The notes under the pieces were generated by a model. It was given only the letters and a program-made list of their open reading frames with translations, did no database searches and was not told the DNA's origin. 64,000 bases of DNA. Origin: Burkholderia seminalis DSM 23518. GTDB taxonomy: Bacteria; Pseudomonadota; Gammaproteobacteria; Burkholderiales; Burkholderiaceae. Every line of letters starts with the position of its first letter. The first letter of the stretch is position 1. Positions 8,977-17,974 of this stretch are shown here, one piece after another. Position numbers and translations under genes: made by a program. The DNA lies in the NCBI RefSeq assembly GCF_902832885.1, contig NZ_CADFDK010000003.1, forward strand, positions 762,883 through 826,882, read 5' to 3'.

Positions 8977-10458
8977 TCAATCGGGCCGGGACTGAAAGGC
9001 AGCGACCTTGTTCCGGCCGGTTGCCTTCGCGTAGTACAGCGCCTCGTCCGCTGCCTTGATCACGGCGCCAGCCTCCCCTTCCTGCTCCGGTGTCCAGCTT
9101 GCCAGGCCAATACTGGCCGTGACGCGCCCGTATTCGCTGCCAGCATGCTCGAGCGCCAATTCATCGATGGCCGCACGAATGCGCTCGGCGATCTGCGCGG
9201 CGCCCGTTGGCGGCGTATCGGGCAACAGCACGACGAATTCTTCCCCACCGTAGCGAGCCGCGGTATCTGCCGGGCGGCGGATGTTGTCGCCGATGCAGCG
9301 GGCAACAGCCGCCAGCGCGTCGTCGCCCGCCTGATGGCCGTACGTGTCGTTGTACGCCTTGAAGCGGTCGACGTCGACAAACAGCAGGGAAAAAACGGAA
9401 TGAGCGCGGCGGGCGCGGCGCCATTCGCGGTCCAGCACTTCCCCGAAGCTGCGCCGATTGTTCAAGCCAGTGAGCCCGTCCGTGCGTGCCAGGAGCACCA
9501 GTTCGGACTCCGCCCGCATACGACGCCGCAGTTGTGCACCGAGCATGATCGACACGACGATAAAAGCGACGCCGAACGTGGCCACCAGCGCGCCGATCGT
9601 TACCGCGCGGTGCCGCCAGCCTGCATAGATGTCCTGTTCCGCCTCCGCGACCATGATGATCAGCGGCAGCTTCGGCAGGCGCTTGAAATAATAGAGACGA
9701 CGCACCCCGTCGATCGACGCCGTTTCGGAAAAAGAGCCCTCCGATGCCGTCTGGAAGCGCCGGAATGTCGCTGCCTTGCTGATGTCGCGGCCGATGAGGT
9801 GCACGTCGTACGGGTAACGCATCACCAATATGCCGTCTTTGCCGATCAGGGACATCGAGCCGTGCTGCCCGAGCGACAGCCCGGCAAACAGCTGCCGGAA
9901 GTACTCGAGGTTGATCGCAATCAGCGCGACGCCGCCAAACGAGCCGTCGGGGTTCGAGATTCGCCGCGACAGCACCATGCTGAGCAATCCGCCCCGCAAC
10001 CGCGATGCGAATGGGTCACTGACGTAAAGCCCTGCATTGGGATTGTCGCGATGGACGGCGAAGTACTTGCGATCCGCAAAATTTCCCTGGCGCGGCACGT
10101 CGTTGGCGGAATCCAGGACGATGTTTCCGCCAGCGTCGAGCACCAGCATCGAGCCAAGAAATTGCGCAGTCATCGCATGATCGAACAGCACGGCGCGGCG
10201 CAGGCTCGCGGAAGAATTCATCACGTCCGTGCGCTGCAGACCGTGAAGCACCGCCTGCAACGAAAGGTCGTAGAGTTCGACGTTGCGCTCGATGTCGCGT
10301 TCGGCCATCAGGCCCAGATTGCGGGAGGTTTCGCGGGCCCGGTCGAGTGCATCATTACGGCTCTGCAACAACTGCAGCACGCACAGGCCCATCAACGCGC
10401 AGGCGATCACGATACCAATAACGACGACAGTATAGGGAGCAGTCGACCTGGATTGCAT
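8977..10458 (-). CDS. Membrane diguanylate cyclase with extracytoplasmic Cache-type sensor
   Basis: 493 residues from MQSRSTAP; a 43-residue upstream extension is less likely. A membrane segment at about residues 8-30, a periplasmic double-Cache-like sensor to about 280 (PRQGNFADRKYF and DPFASRLRGG patterns), a second membrane segment, then a GGDEF domain. The active site reads GGEEF (404-408) and a consensus RxxD inhibitory site (RPAD, 395-398) lies exactly five residues before it, so the enzyme should make cyclic di-GMP and be product-inhibited. No EAL domain. Ligand unknown. Monocistronic. Confidence 0.92.
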   Translation of the reverse strand: MQSRSTAPYTVVVIGIVIACALMGLCVLQLLQSRNDALDRARETSRNLGLMAERDIERNVELYDLSLQAVLHGLQRTDVMNSSASLRRAVLFDHAMTAQFLGSMLVLDAGGNIVLDSANDVPRQGNFADRKYFAVHRDNPNAGLYVSDPFASRLRGGLLSMVLSRRISNPDGSFGGVALIAINLEYFRQLFAGLSLGQHGSMSLIGKDGILVMRYPYDVHLIGRDISKAATFRRFQTASEGSFSETASIDGVRRLYYFKRLPKLPLIIMVAEAEQDIYAGWRHRAVTIGALVATFGVAFIVVSIMLGAQLRRRMRAESELVLLARTDGLTGLNNRRSFGEVLDREWRRARRAHSVFSLLFVDVDRFKAYNDTYGHQAGDDALAAVARCIGDNIRRPADTAARYGGEEFVVLLPDTPPTGAAQIAERIRAAIDELALEHAGSEYGRVTASIGLASWTPEQEGEAGAVIKAADEALYYAKATGRNKVAAFQSRPD

Positions 10459-10668
10459 TGAGGCCCTCGGAAGTGGTTTGGGCGCACGTGCGGGCGCGTT
10501 TCCCTCATAGTAAAAAACGGATGGGGGCACATCAAGCCCGCGATGACCCGGGTGGATCGCCTTTTTCGACGGGAGCGCGACGGACACTCGTCAGGCGCGC
10601 ACCGCGGTGCACGCCCGCGGCGTTTACACTGTCCGACTTCCGATTCCACACGACGCAAGGAGACCGGC

Positions 10669-11313
10669 ATGCTGACGGTATGGGGACGACGCAACGCGTT
10701 CAACGTCCAGAAGGTGATGTGGCTCGTCGACGAACTCGCGCTCGCGCATCGGCACGTGCCGGCCGGCGGCCGGTTCGGCGTGCTCGACACGCCCCAGTTT
10801 CTCGCGATGAATCCGCATGGACGCGTGCCGTTGATCGACGACGAAGGGTCCGTCGTATGGGAATCGCACAGCATCCTGCGCTACCTCGCCGCGCGTTACG
10901 GGCGCCCCGGCTTCTGGCACGACGACCCGGCCGAACAGTCGCGCGCCGACCGCTGGATGGACTGGGCGCAGACGACGCTGCAGCCCACGTTCCTCAACGG
11001 CGTGTTCCGCGGCTACTTCCGGACGCCGCCCGAACAGCGCGACACCGCGCGCGTCGAGCAGAGCATCGCGCAATGCGCGCAGTATTTCCGGCTGCTCGAC
11101 GCGGTGCTGGCCGGGCAGCCGTTTCTCGCCGGCGACACGATCACGCTCGCCGACATCGCGGCGGGCACGCATCTGTATCGCTACTTCGAACTCGACATCG
11201 CGCGGCCGGACATCCCGCACGTGCAAGCGTGGTACGAACGCCTGAAGGCGCGGCCCGCGTATCGCACGCACGTGATGATTCCGTTCGACGACCTGCGCGG
11301 GAAACTCGACTGA
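10669..11313 (+). CDS. Glutathione S-transferase family protein
   Basis: 214 residues; the start MLTVWGRRNAFNVQKVMW has an AAGGAGA ribosome site a few bases upstream and gives the usual length, unlike the 42-residue longer frame. N-terminal thioredoxin-fold domain with the cis-proline VPLIDD and glutathione-binding ESHSILRYL motifs, and an all-helical C-terminal domain with the FLAGDTITLADIAAG N-capping motif. Cytoplasmic detoxification or isomerase role; substrate unknown. Confidence 0.92.
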   Translation: MLTVWGRRNAFNVQKVMWLVDELALAHRHVPAGGRFGVLDTPQFLAMNPHGRVPLIDDEGSVVWESHSILRYLAARYGRPGFWHDDPAEQSRADRWMDWAQTTLQPTFLNGVFRGYFRTPPEQRDTARVEQSIAQCAQYFRLLDAVLAGQPFLAGDTITLADIAAGTHLYRYFELDIARPDIPHVQAWYERLKARPAYRTHVMIPFDDLRGKLD

Positions 11314-11467
11314 CCGGGTACCGCACCAGCGGTAAAACGGCTTGTTGGAAGGTTGTAAGCACAACGGCGTAGGGTACGGATCTGTACGCCCGCCGGATGC
11401 GCACGTGTCGTCGCGACAACGATCGTCGTCAGGCGGGTCATGACGGACCAACCACGCAGGCGAGGCG

Positions 11468-12625
11468 ATGAGCGCTCACGACGTTCCGGTCAACCTGGCG
11501 TTTCAGCAAGACGGGGCAGTTGCCGTGCATCGAAATGCCGGCCTCGACGCACTGCGGGCCTGCCTGACGTTGCTGGTGGTCTTTCACCACTGCGCGATCA
11601 CGTACGGCGCACTCGGCGGGTGGTACTACCACGAAGTGGCCGCCGGGCCGTCGGTCGAATCCGCGCTGTTGACGCTCTTCTGCGCGATCAACCAGGCATT
11701 TTTCATGGGCCTGTTCTTCTTCCTGGCGGGCTATTACACGCCGCCGTCGATCGCGCGCAAGGGCACCGTCCGTTTCCTGGCCGACCGGTTTCTCCGGCTC
11801 GGGCTGCCGTTGCTGATATACGGCGTCCTGATCGGCCCCGTAACGATCGCCCTCGCACAGTCTGGCGCGGGCCACCCGTTCGCGAAGACGCTGGAACATC
11901 TGTGGCGAACCGGCACGTTCGAGAACGGACCGATGTGGTTCGCCGAGGCGTTGCTGATTTTCAGCGTGGCGGCGGCCCTGCTGTACCCCCCCTTCCCGCG
12001 CGCTGTCGCACACGATATGAACCGCTCCGCCCGCGGCCCTTCCGACAGGACGCTGGCCATCGCAGCGTGGTTCACGGGTATCGCGGCACTGGCGCTGCGG
12101 TCCCGGTGGCCGATAGGTACCAACGTATGGGGACTGCAACTCGGCTACTTCGCGAGCTACGTCGTGTTGTACGCGGCCGGTTGCCGGGCAGCGCGCGTGC
12201 ACTGGATCGCGCATCTGCCGGCACGGCAGGTCCGGCTGTGGTCGCGCATCGCGCTGCTGGCGCTGCCCGTGCTGCCGCTCGCCTACCTGCTCGCGAAACA
12301 CGTTCCCGCGTGGCGCGGCCGCCCTCAGGCGGTGATCTACGCGTTCTGGGAACCGCTGGTCGCATGGGGGGCGATCCTGTTTCTCGTCGACCGCTTTCAG
12401 CGGTGCTTCGACCGGCTGACGGGCGCATGGCGGCCACTGTCGCGACGCGCGTATGCCATCTACATCATCCATCCGCCCGTGCTGGTCGGTGTCGCCCTCG
12501 CGTGGCGGCACGTGCCCGCGAACCCGTTCCTGAAATTCACCGTGACCGGCAGCGTCGCCTGCGTCGCGTGCTACCTGGTTGCCGGTCTCCTGCTTCGCGT
12601 GCCCCGGTTCGCGTCGATCCTGTAA
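11468..12625 (+). CDS. Acyltransferase-3 family integral membrane protein
   Basis: 385 residues with about ten hydrophobic segments. The opening RNAGLDALRACLTLLVVFHHC is the family signature with the catalytic-type histidines; MFFFLAGYY and the late YAIYIIHPPVLV are also typical (OpgC/YeiB-like group). These proteins O-acylate extracytoplasmic glycans or other carriers using cytoplasmic acyl donors. No glycan-synthesis genes are adjacent, so the acceptor is unknown. Confidence 0.88.
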   Translation: MSAHDVPVNLAFQQDGAVAVHRNAGLDALRACLTLLVVFHHCAITYGALGGWYYHEVAAGPSVESALLTLFCAINQAFFMGLFFFLAGYYTPPSIARKGTVRFLADRFLRLGLPLLIYGVLIGPVTIALAQSGAGHPFAKTLEHLWRTGTFENGPMWFAEALLIFSVAAALLYPPFPRAVAHDMNRSARGPSDRTLAIAAWFTGIAALALRSRWPIGTNVWGLQLGYFASYVVLYAAGCRAARVHWIAHLPARQVRLWSRIALLALPVLPLAYLLAKHVPAWRGRPQAVIYAFWEPLVAWGAILFLVDRFQRCFDRLTGAWRPLSRRAYAIYIIHPPVLVGVALAWRHVPANPFLKFTVTGSVACVACYLVAGLLLRVPRFASIL

Positions 12626-12747
12626 GCGCCTCGGTCGTCTCGCGCGGAGCGGAATACCGCACCGCGCTCCCGGCTACTACACTGATTTCAGGGTTGTCCG
12701 CGTCGCTTCGTCGATCGATACCGGCTGTCCCGCACGGGAGCACGAAC

Positions 12748-13302
12748 ATGGCACATCTGCGGTGGTCGCAGCACAGGATGGCTACTGTCTGGGTACTGGC
12801 GTCGCTGATGCTTGCGACTCCGCACATGGCGCTGGCCAGTGACGAATCGGACGCCAGCGTCGGCAAGAGCGCGTCCGAACCGCAACCGAAGGTCACCTGG
12901 GCTGACCGCATTCGCGCAGCAGACGTGCACGAGCACGAACCGATCGTCCTGATCGTGCACGCGGCAAAGGATTGCGTTTATTGCCAGCGGTGGGCAGGTT
13001 CATTGGGCGGAAAAGGCGAATTCGAATCCTGGGCCAACGCGCACCCGGACGTGCATCTTTTCATCGTGGAACGCGATACCATTGCGTCCGCCGAAACGGT
13101 CGACGACTATCCGCCGATCGTCCGATGGTTGTTCGAGCGGCGACAGCGCCTCGAAAAATTGTCGCCACCGACGCCCACGTTCGAAATTTTCGTCAAACGG
13201 AAAATACTGTGGCAGTCGTACGGCCTTGGTTCATGGGACCGCAGCGTCTTTCCGGCACTGAAGGACCTGGACAGTCGCCGCACACCGTCCAGGGTCGAAT
13301 AG
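12748..13302 (+). CDS. Exported thioredoxin-like protein with CVYC motif
   Basis: 184 residues from an ATG 122 bp after the acyltransferase; longer in-frame extensions overlap that gene. A Sec signal peptide (hydrophobic segment about 10-28, cleavage near AMALAS) is followed by a thioredoxin-like fold with a redox CVYC (C76, C79) after a beta strand (PIVLIVHAAKD) and a cis-Pro-like TPTFEIF. Likely a periplasmic thiol reductase or isomerase, or a heme/cytochrome-maturation-type thioredoxin; partners are not visible. Confidence 0.75.
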   Translation: MAHLRWSQHRMATVWVLASLMLATPHMALASDESDASVGKSASEPQPKVTWADRIRAADVHEHEPIVLIVHAAKDCVYCQRWAGSLGGKGEFESWANAHPDVHLFIVERDTIASAETVDDYPPIVRWLFERRQRLEKLSPPTPTFEIFVKRKILWQSYGLGSWDRSVFPALKDLDSRRTPSRVE

Positions 13303-13328
13303 GCATCGCGACACCGGTCAATCGCCGT

Positions 13329-13793
13329 CTAATGTCGTCGCATGCCGCCCGATCCGCGAGTCGCACCGACCGGAAACGAGCCATGGCGGAACCCCGCGCC
13401 CATCGGGGCGCCGAAGCGGCGATGCTCGATCGGATTGAAGTGATCGACGTGATCGAAGTGGTGGAAACGCCGGAAACGATCGACGAAGATGAAGCTCACG
13501 CCCGCTCCGACGAACAGCGGCGGCCCCCAGTACCACGGATCGGCATAGGGGTAGGCCGCCGCCGGATACCACAGCACGCTGCCGTCGGGGCTTTGCACGA
13601 TCTGCCACGTACCGTCGCCTTGCAGGCACGCGCGCCCCACGATCTGCTGCCGCGTGCCGTCGATGTCCGCCTGCGCGACGATCGCACGGCAGTTCGCGCC
13701 GTTCTCCGCCGGATCGTCAGCCATTTGCGCGAAGACGGACGCGGCAAGGCCGAGACAGACGATGCCTGTCGCGGATCGAAACAGGTTGCACAT
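13329..13793 (-). CDS. Small exported protein, RT0821/Lpp0805 surface-protein-like
   Basis: 154 residues with a short signal peptide (cleavage likely after VFA, residue 22). The mature part has CRAIVAQADIDGTRQQIVGRAC and GDGTWQIV, resembling the C-terminal module of RT0821/Lpp0805-type surface antigens, followed by an aromatic, histidine- and phenylalanine-rich tail (HHFDHVDHF). Convergent with the thioredoxin-like gene with only 26 bp between stops. Envelope location likely; function unknown. Confidence 0.7.
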   Translation of the reverse strand: MCNLFRSATGIVCLGLAASVFAQMADDPAENGANCRAIVAQADIDGTRQQIVGRACLQGDGTWQIVQSPDGSVLWYPAAAYPYADPWYWGPPLFVGAGVSFIFVDRFRRFHHFDHVDHFNPIEHRRFGAPMGAGFRHGSFPVGATRGSGGMRRH

Positions 13794-14017
13794 GATCGGC
13801 TCCTACGTTGCCCCCGACCATTTGATCCCGAGCGTCGCCAACGACGCCCGACACACCGTTTTGCTTGCGCACGATTCGTCGCGCGGCGATCACCGCTCGC
13901 CGCTACTTCGCTTCGCACCGCGGTCTCCTGACGGCTAAACGACACGGCGCGCCAGGTTATTCCAGGGGTCGGGATACGGATGACGGGGGCAGGCACCCTC
14001 GGCAATCGATGCCGGGG

Positions 14018-14569
14018 TCAGCGACCCGTCTCGCGCCGGGCGACGCAGTAGACTGCCGCAGCCGTGACCCCGAATACCAGATGAGCGATCAGCGTGATCG
14101 CGCCGCGAACCGGAATGAACCACGGGAAGATTGCCGTGAAGGCGTACAGGTTGACGCCGTACAGGACGAGGCCGAATGCGCCGCCGGCAAGCGGCGTGGC
14201 GCGAAGCGACAAGCCGTAGGCCAGCCGTGCCAGCACGGCCGCATAGACCAGCGAAAGCGCCGCATGCACGAGCGTCGCCACGCCCATGACCAGCGGATCG
14301 AAGCCGCCGGACGAACCGAGCACGCTGCACCCCATCACGATCGCGGCCGTGAGGCGTGCGTCGCGCAACAGATTCCGGACGGCATCGTCACCGGCAATTG
14401 CCCACAGCAGCAACTCGATGACGGTCGATCCGACGGCCGCGCCGAAGGCTGCCCAGAGAATCGGGACCGGACTGATTTGCTTCAATGGTCGTCCACCATG
14501 GCAAGCGGCGGATGCGTCGCGCCGCCGTGCAACCTTACAGCGCGCGGTCGCAATCCGACCAGTATGCAA
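14018..14569 (-). CDS. Small integral membrane protein of unknown function
   Basis: Up to 183 residues; four hydrophobic segments in the last ~150 residues (VPILWAAFGAAVGSTVIELLLWA, TAAIVMGCSV, LSLVYAAVLARLAYG, ALTLIAHLVFGVTAAAVYCVA-like). The first 28 residues are hydrophilic and overlap the 3' end of the upstream gene; a TTG at about 14485 is an alternative start giving ~155 residues. No family recognised; DUF-type membrane protein. Confidence 0.6.
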   Translation of the reverse strand: MHTGRIATARCKVARRRDASAACHGGRPLKQISPVPILWAAFGAAVGSTVIELLLWAIAGDDAVRNLLRDARLTAAIVMGCSVLGSSGGFDPLVMGVATLVHAALSLVYAAVLARLAYGLSLRATPLAGGAFGLVLYGVNLYAFTAIFPWFIPVRGAITLIAHLVFGVTAAAVYCVARRETGR

Positions 14570-15206
14570 ACGGGTCGCGATGTTTCGGATAGTGCTCGTC
14601 GAGCCACTTCAGCAACGTCGCGCGGGCGTTGTCCATGTCGGCCTTCAGCGACGACGTCGTCAGTTCGTGCACCTCGACGGACTTTTCGCGGTCGATCACG
14701 AAGCAGTTCCAGTCGGGACCGTCCAGATCCGGATCGTCGGACGCCTTCGACGACTTGCTCCAGCCGAAACGCTTGCGTGCATCGATGTAGTAGCGCGGGT
14801 GCACCTTCAGATACGACATCTCGCCGCCCTGCAGGCTGCTCTCGGCGCGCAGCACGTCGTGTTCGTCGACGATCTGCGTGACTTCCGGAAGGCGGCGCGA
14901 GCGCCATCCGGCCGGCAGCGTCGCCACGGCCCGGATGCTGTCGTACGTCCCCCATTCCAGCCCCCACGCTTCGGCCATGCGCTTCATGAACGCGTCGGCG
15001 CTCGGATAGCCGCGCAGCTGGATTCGGGTCGACAGCGTGACTTCGACGCGGCCACGGCCGCCGGATGCACTGGACACCTCGTCGTCCGCCGCCTCGAACG
15101 GATTGCCGGGGCGCGGCGAAGTACGCGTCGCGTCCGCGGGCGCCATGCCCGAAAACAGCTGGTCCAGCGCCGCACGCGCTTTCGACGACTTGTCTGGTCT
15201 ATTCAT
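14535..15206 (-). CDS. Conserved hypothetical protein, soluble
   Basis: 223 residues starting at MNRPDKSSKAR, chosen because a GGGAACC ribosome site sits just upstream. No signal or membrane segment. The N-terminus is low complexity; the rest is a mixed alpha/beta sequence with WGLEWGTYDSIRAVATLPAGW and a tryptophan-rich end. I do not recognise the family. Its 3' end may overlap the start of the downstream membrane protein by 35 bp, suggesting translational coupling if the long start is used. Confidence 0.65.
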   Translation of the reverse strand: MNRPDKSSKARAALDQLFSGMAPADATRTSPRPGNPFEAADDEVSSASGGRGRVEVTLSTRIQLRGYPSADAFMKRMAEAWGLEWGTYDSIRAVATLPAGWRSRRLPEVTQIVDEHDVLRAESSLQGGEMSYLKVHPRYYIDARKRFGWSKSSKASDDPDLDGPDWNCFVIDREKSVEVHELTTSSLKADMDNARATLLKWLDEHYPKHRDPFAYWSDCDRAL

Positions 15207-15401
15207 CGGTTCCCTTTTCAACAGATTTGAACCCGTACTGCAATGATTGAAGAGTGGCCCGCCACCGGCCGAAGGCACGATTCTGCCTCACCGTGGCGAT
15301 CTCACCGTATTCCGCGGCTGCATTGTAACGATCTGGCGACGACGGTCGAGCTGGCAGAAATGGCACCGCACGGTCGATCGCATCCACGGCAAGGCGCGTG
15401 C

Positions 15402-16379
15402 CTACCCCAACGCCTTCACCATCCGCTCCATCAACGCCAGCACCTCCGGCCGACTCTCGCCCTTCGCATGCACGAAGTGATACCTGAGCTGCGAATCGAC
15501 TTCATGCCGGCTGACGCGAACAAGCGCGCTGCGCGTCAGGTACGTATCCGCGAGCGGGGTCCGCGCCAGCGCCACGCCGAGGCCCGCTTCGGCCGCCGCG
15601 AGGACGAGGTTGTAATCCTCGAACCGGCGATCCTGCACCCGCGGCTTGAACGGAATGCCCAGCCCGTCGAACCAGGTGCGCCAGCCCGTCACGTCGGAAT
15701 CGTGCAGCAACGGCATGTCGAGCAGCGCGGCGTCCCCCGCCCGGCGGCGCGCCTTCGCCAGCTGCTCGGCAAGCCGCGGATGCGCCACCGGGTACAGCCG
15801 TTCCGGCATGAACGCACGGGTTTCGAGCTGACGCCAGTTGCCGCGCCCGTACCGAATCGACAGATCGGCTTCACCGCCGGCGATATCGACGTTGCGCAGT
15901 TCGATGCCGAGCTCGATACGCAGCGCGGGGGCTTCGCTTTCGAGCGCATGCTGCCGCTCGAACAGCCAGAGCTGCGCGAACGCCGGCACGACGCTCATCC
16001 GGACCAGCCGCGGCGTACGCGGCGAGCGCCATTGATCGGCCGCGCCGTCGATGATCGCGAACGCCTGCTCGATCCGGCCGACGAAGCGCTGCCCGTCCGG
16101 CGTCAGGCGCACGCCGCGCGCATGCCGCTCGAACAGCGCCATCCCGAGCCAGTTTTCGACGGCGGCCACCCGCCGGCTGATCGCACCGTGCGTGACGCCG
16201 GAAACATCGGCGGCCGCGAGAAACGAACCCTCGCGGGCCACCGTGCAGACGGTCTCCAGGCTCGCGAGCGGCGGCCGCGGGCCGGGCGCCGACGCGGCAA
16301 CCGGCAGCACGTCCACGACCGGACGCGCACGCGCCAGATCGTCAGCCCGACGCGAACCCGAGCTGTGAACCATATTCAT
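15402..16379 (-). CDS. LysR-family regulator divergent from a DMT transporter
   Basis: 325 residues; a second in-frame ATG two codons later is an equally good start. About 35 variable residues precede the HTH (GSFLAAADVSGVTHGAISRRVAAVENWLG), and the substrate domain ends in AEAGLGVALARTPL. The GcvA-like pattern (small downstream wing, 'GHGAISR') is visible. It lies 57 bp from and divergent to the EamA transporter, which it probably regulates. Confidence 0.9.
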   Translation of the reverse strand: MNMVHSSGSRRADDLARARPVVDVLPVAASAPGPRPPLASLETVCTVAREGSFLAAADVSGVTHGAISRRVAAVENWLGMALFERHARGVRLTPDGQRFVGRIEQAFAIIDGAADQWRSPRTPRLVRMSVVPAFAQLWLFERQHALESEAPALRIELGIELRNVDIAGGEADLSIRYGRGNWRQLETRAFMPERLYPVAHPRLAEQLAKARRRAGDAALLDMPLLHDSDVTGWRTWFDGLGIPFKPRVQDRRFEDYNLVLAAAEAGLGVALARTPLADTYLTRSALVRVSRHEVDSQLRYHFVHAKGESRPEVLALMERMVKALG

Positions 16380-16436
16380 ATCCGCGTGTTGATCTGTGCG
16401 CTAGCTTAACATCTCGCGACGCCGCACCATGGCTGC

Positions 16437-17336
16437 ATGAATACCCTTTCCTCATCGACGTCGCGCGGCACGCGACAACCGCTCGTCGCGGCAGGCGCGG
16501 TCGCGTTCACGATCGTCTCGTGGGCATCCGCATTCCCGTTCATCCGGATCGGCCTGCACGGCCTCGCACCGCTGCAGCTCGCGTCGGCACGTTTCGCGAC
16601 CGCGGCGCTGCTGGTGATCGCGTGGCTCGCGTGGCGGCGGCCGCCGCTGCCGGCGAAAGGCGACGCATTGCGCTTCGTCGCGTGCGGTTTTCTCGGCATC
16701 GCGCTGTACAACGCGCTGCTCAATACCGGCGAGCAGACCGTGTCGGCCGGCGCGGCGAGTTTCATCGTGAATACGCTGCCGATCTTCACCGCGCTGCTGG
16801 CCGCCGTGTTTCTGCGCGAGCGCTTCAACCGCTGGGGATGGCTCGGTTCGCTGGTCAGCCTCGCCGGCATCGCGGTGATCGCGCAAGGGCAGCCGGGCGG
16901 CCTCGTGCTCGGCTCGGGCAGCACGCTGATCCTCGGCGCGGCGCTGTGTTCCGCCAGCTATTTCGTGTTGCAGCGGCGGCTGATTCCCGTGTACGGCGCA
17001 CTGGCCTGCACGGCATACACGCTGCTGGCCGGCGCGGTGCTGCTCACGCCCTGGCTGCCCGGCGCGCTCGGGTCGCTCGCCGGCGGGTCCCGCGACACGG
17101 CGCTGGCCGTCGTGGTGCTCGGCGTGTTCCCCGCCGCGCTGGGGTATGCGACCTGGACCTTCGCACTCGGCTACTTCGGCGCGGCCCGCGCGGCCAACTT
17201 CCTCTACCTGACGCCGGCGGTCGCGACGCTGCTGTCGATGGTACTGACGGGCGAGCGGCCCGGCATCGCGACGGCCTGCGGCGGCCTGCTGGCCATCGCA
17301 GGCGTGGTCTTCGTCGCACTGCGCGGGCGTTCGTAG
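16437..17336 (+). CDS. EamA/DMT-superfamily transporter
   Basis: 299 residues, ten predicted membrane segments in two EamA repeats (first ending near residue 145, second to the C-terminus). Typical motifs: WASAFPFIRIGL in the first helix and FLRERFNRWGWLGSLVSLAGI at the end of repeat one. These are metabolite or amino-acid exporters. The paired LysR suggests inducible export of a small metabolite. Confidence 0.9.
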   Translation: MNTLSSSTSRGTRQPLVAAGAVAFTIVSWASAFPFIRIGLHGLAPLQLASARFATAALLVIAWLAWRRPPLPAKGDALRFVACGFLGIALYNALLNTGEQTVSAGAASFIVNTLPIFTALLAAVFLRERFNRWGWLGSLVSLAGIAVIAQGQPGGLVLGSGSTLILGAALCSASYFVLQRRLIPVYGALACTAYTLLAGAVLLTPWLPGALGSLAGGSRDTALAVVVLGVFPAALGYATWTFALGYFGAARAANFLYLTPAVATLLSMVLTGERPGIATACGGLLAIAGVVFVALRGRS

Positions 17337-17974
17337 ATCGCCACCGCTTCGGTTGGCCGTGCCGGCCCGTCGATGCGGCAGCAGGCGGACCGAAACGCAC
17401 CCCAGCTTCTGCGAAGCGGAATGGATCGTCCCGGGCAGGTGGTCGACACCCATTCGCCGACACAGGCGGGCTTGACCGTTAGTTGCATTAAGACGAACAC
17501 CACCGTTGATGAAAGCCAGCCGACGAAACCGGATAGGCGATCGCAAGTGCCCAAACTGTGCAGACAAATCGACCGAACAGTTCCGGATTGACCGCGCGTC
17601 AGTGTCCATGGCTTCGCCCCGTCGCCCGGCCGAATAATGGATGCATCCGTAAGGACATCGACAGCGAACCGCAGCCGGTGGCCCGCCGCAGCGCACGATT
17701 TCCGGCATCCGGAGGCTTCGACATCCGGGCGTCCGCCCTTGCCGCGCGAGCCGCTACGCGATTCGCCGCGGCGCGCAAAATCGCCTTCGTATATATTCAT
17801 ACGAATTGCATGACGGCCGGCGACGATTCGCCCGCTCGTCCGGGCGAGCCCGTCATACCGCCGGACGCCATGCAAGTGACGCCCATGATGGGTATGGAGA
17901 CTCGTCCGACCGCCCCGGCGCCTCGCCGGCCGGTCGAGACGTCAATAGAAAGACATTCAATTCGGAGATGGCAG
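17337..17974. other. Intergenic region before the orphan binding-protein gene
   Basis: About 640 bp between the EamA transporter and the binding-protein start without a convincing coding sequence: short frames lack ribosome sites and family resemblance. The only structured element I see is the 20-bp inverted repeat at 17786-17805. Transcription of the downstream gene presumably starts in its second half. Confidence 0.55.
17786..17805. promoter_or_regulatory. 20-bp inverted repeat, candidate operator upstream of the binding-protein gene
   Basis: Arms TTCGTAT and ATACGAA are perfect complements separated by ATATTC, in an A/T-rich stretch about 170 bp before the next start. A TATATT sequence inside it could double as a -10 element. 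Symmetry suggests a dimeric repressor site; the regulator is unknown. Confidence 0.45.

Noticed and set aside
17373-17591. 72-codon plus-strand frame before the binding-protein gene
   Set aside because: No ribosome site, no domain, and composition like intergenic sequence.
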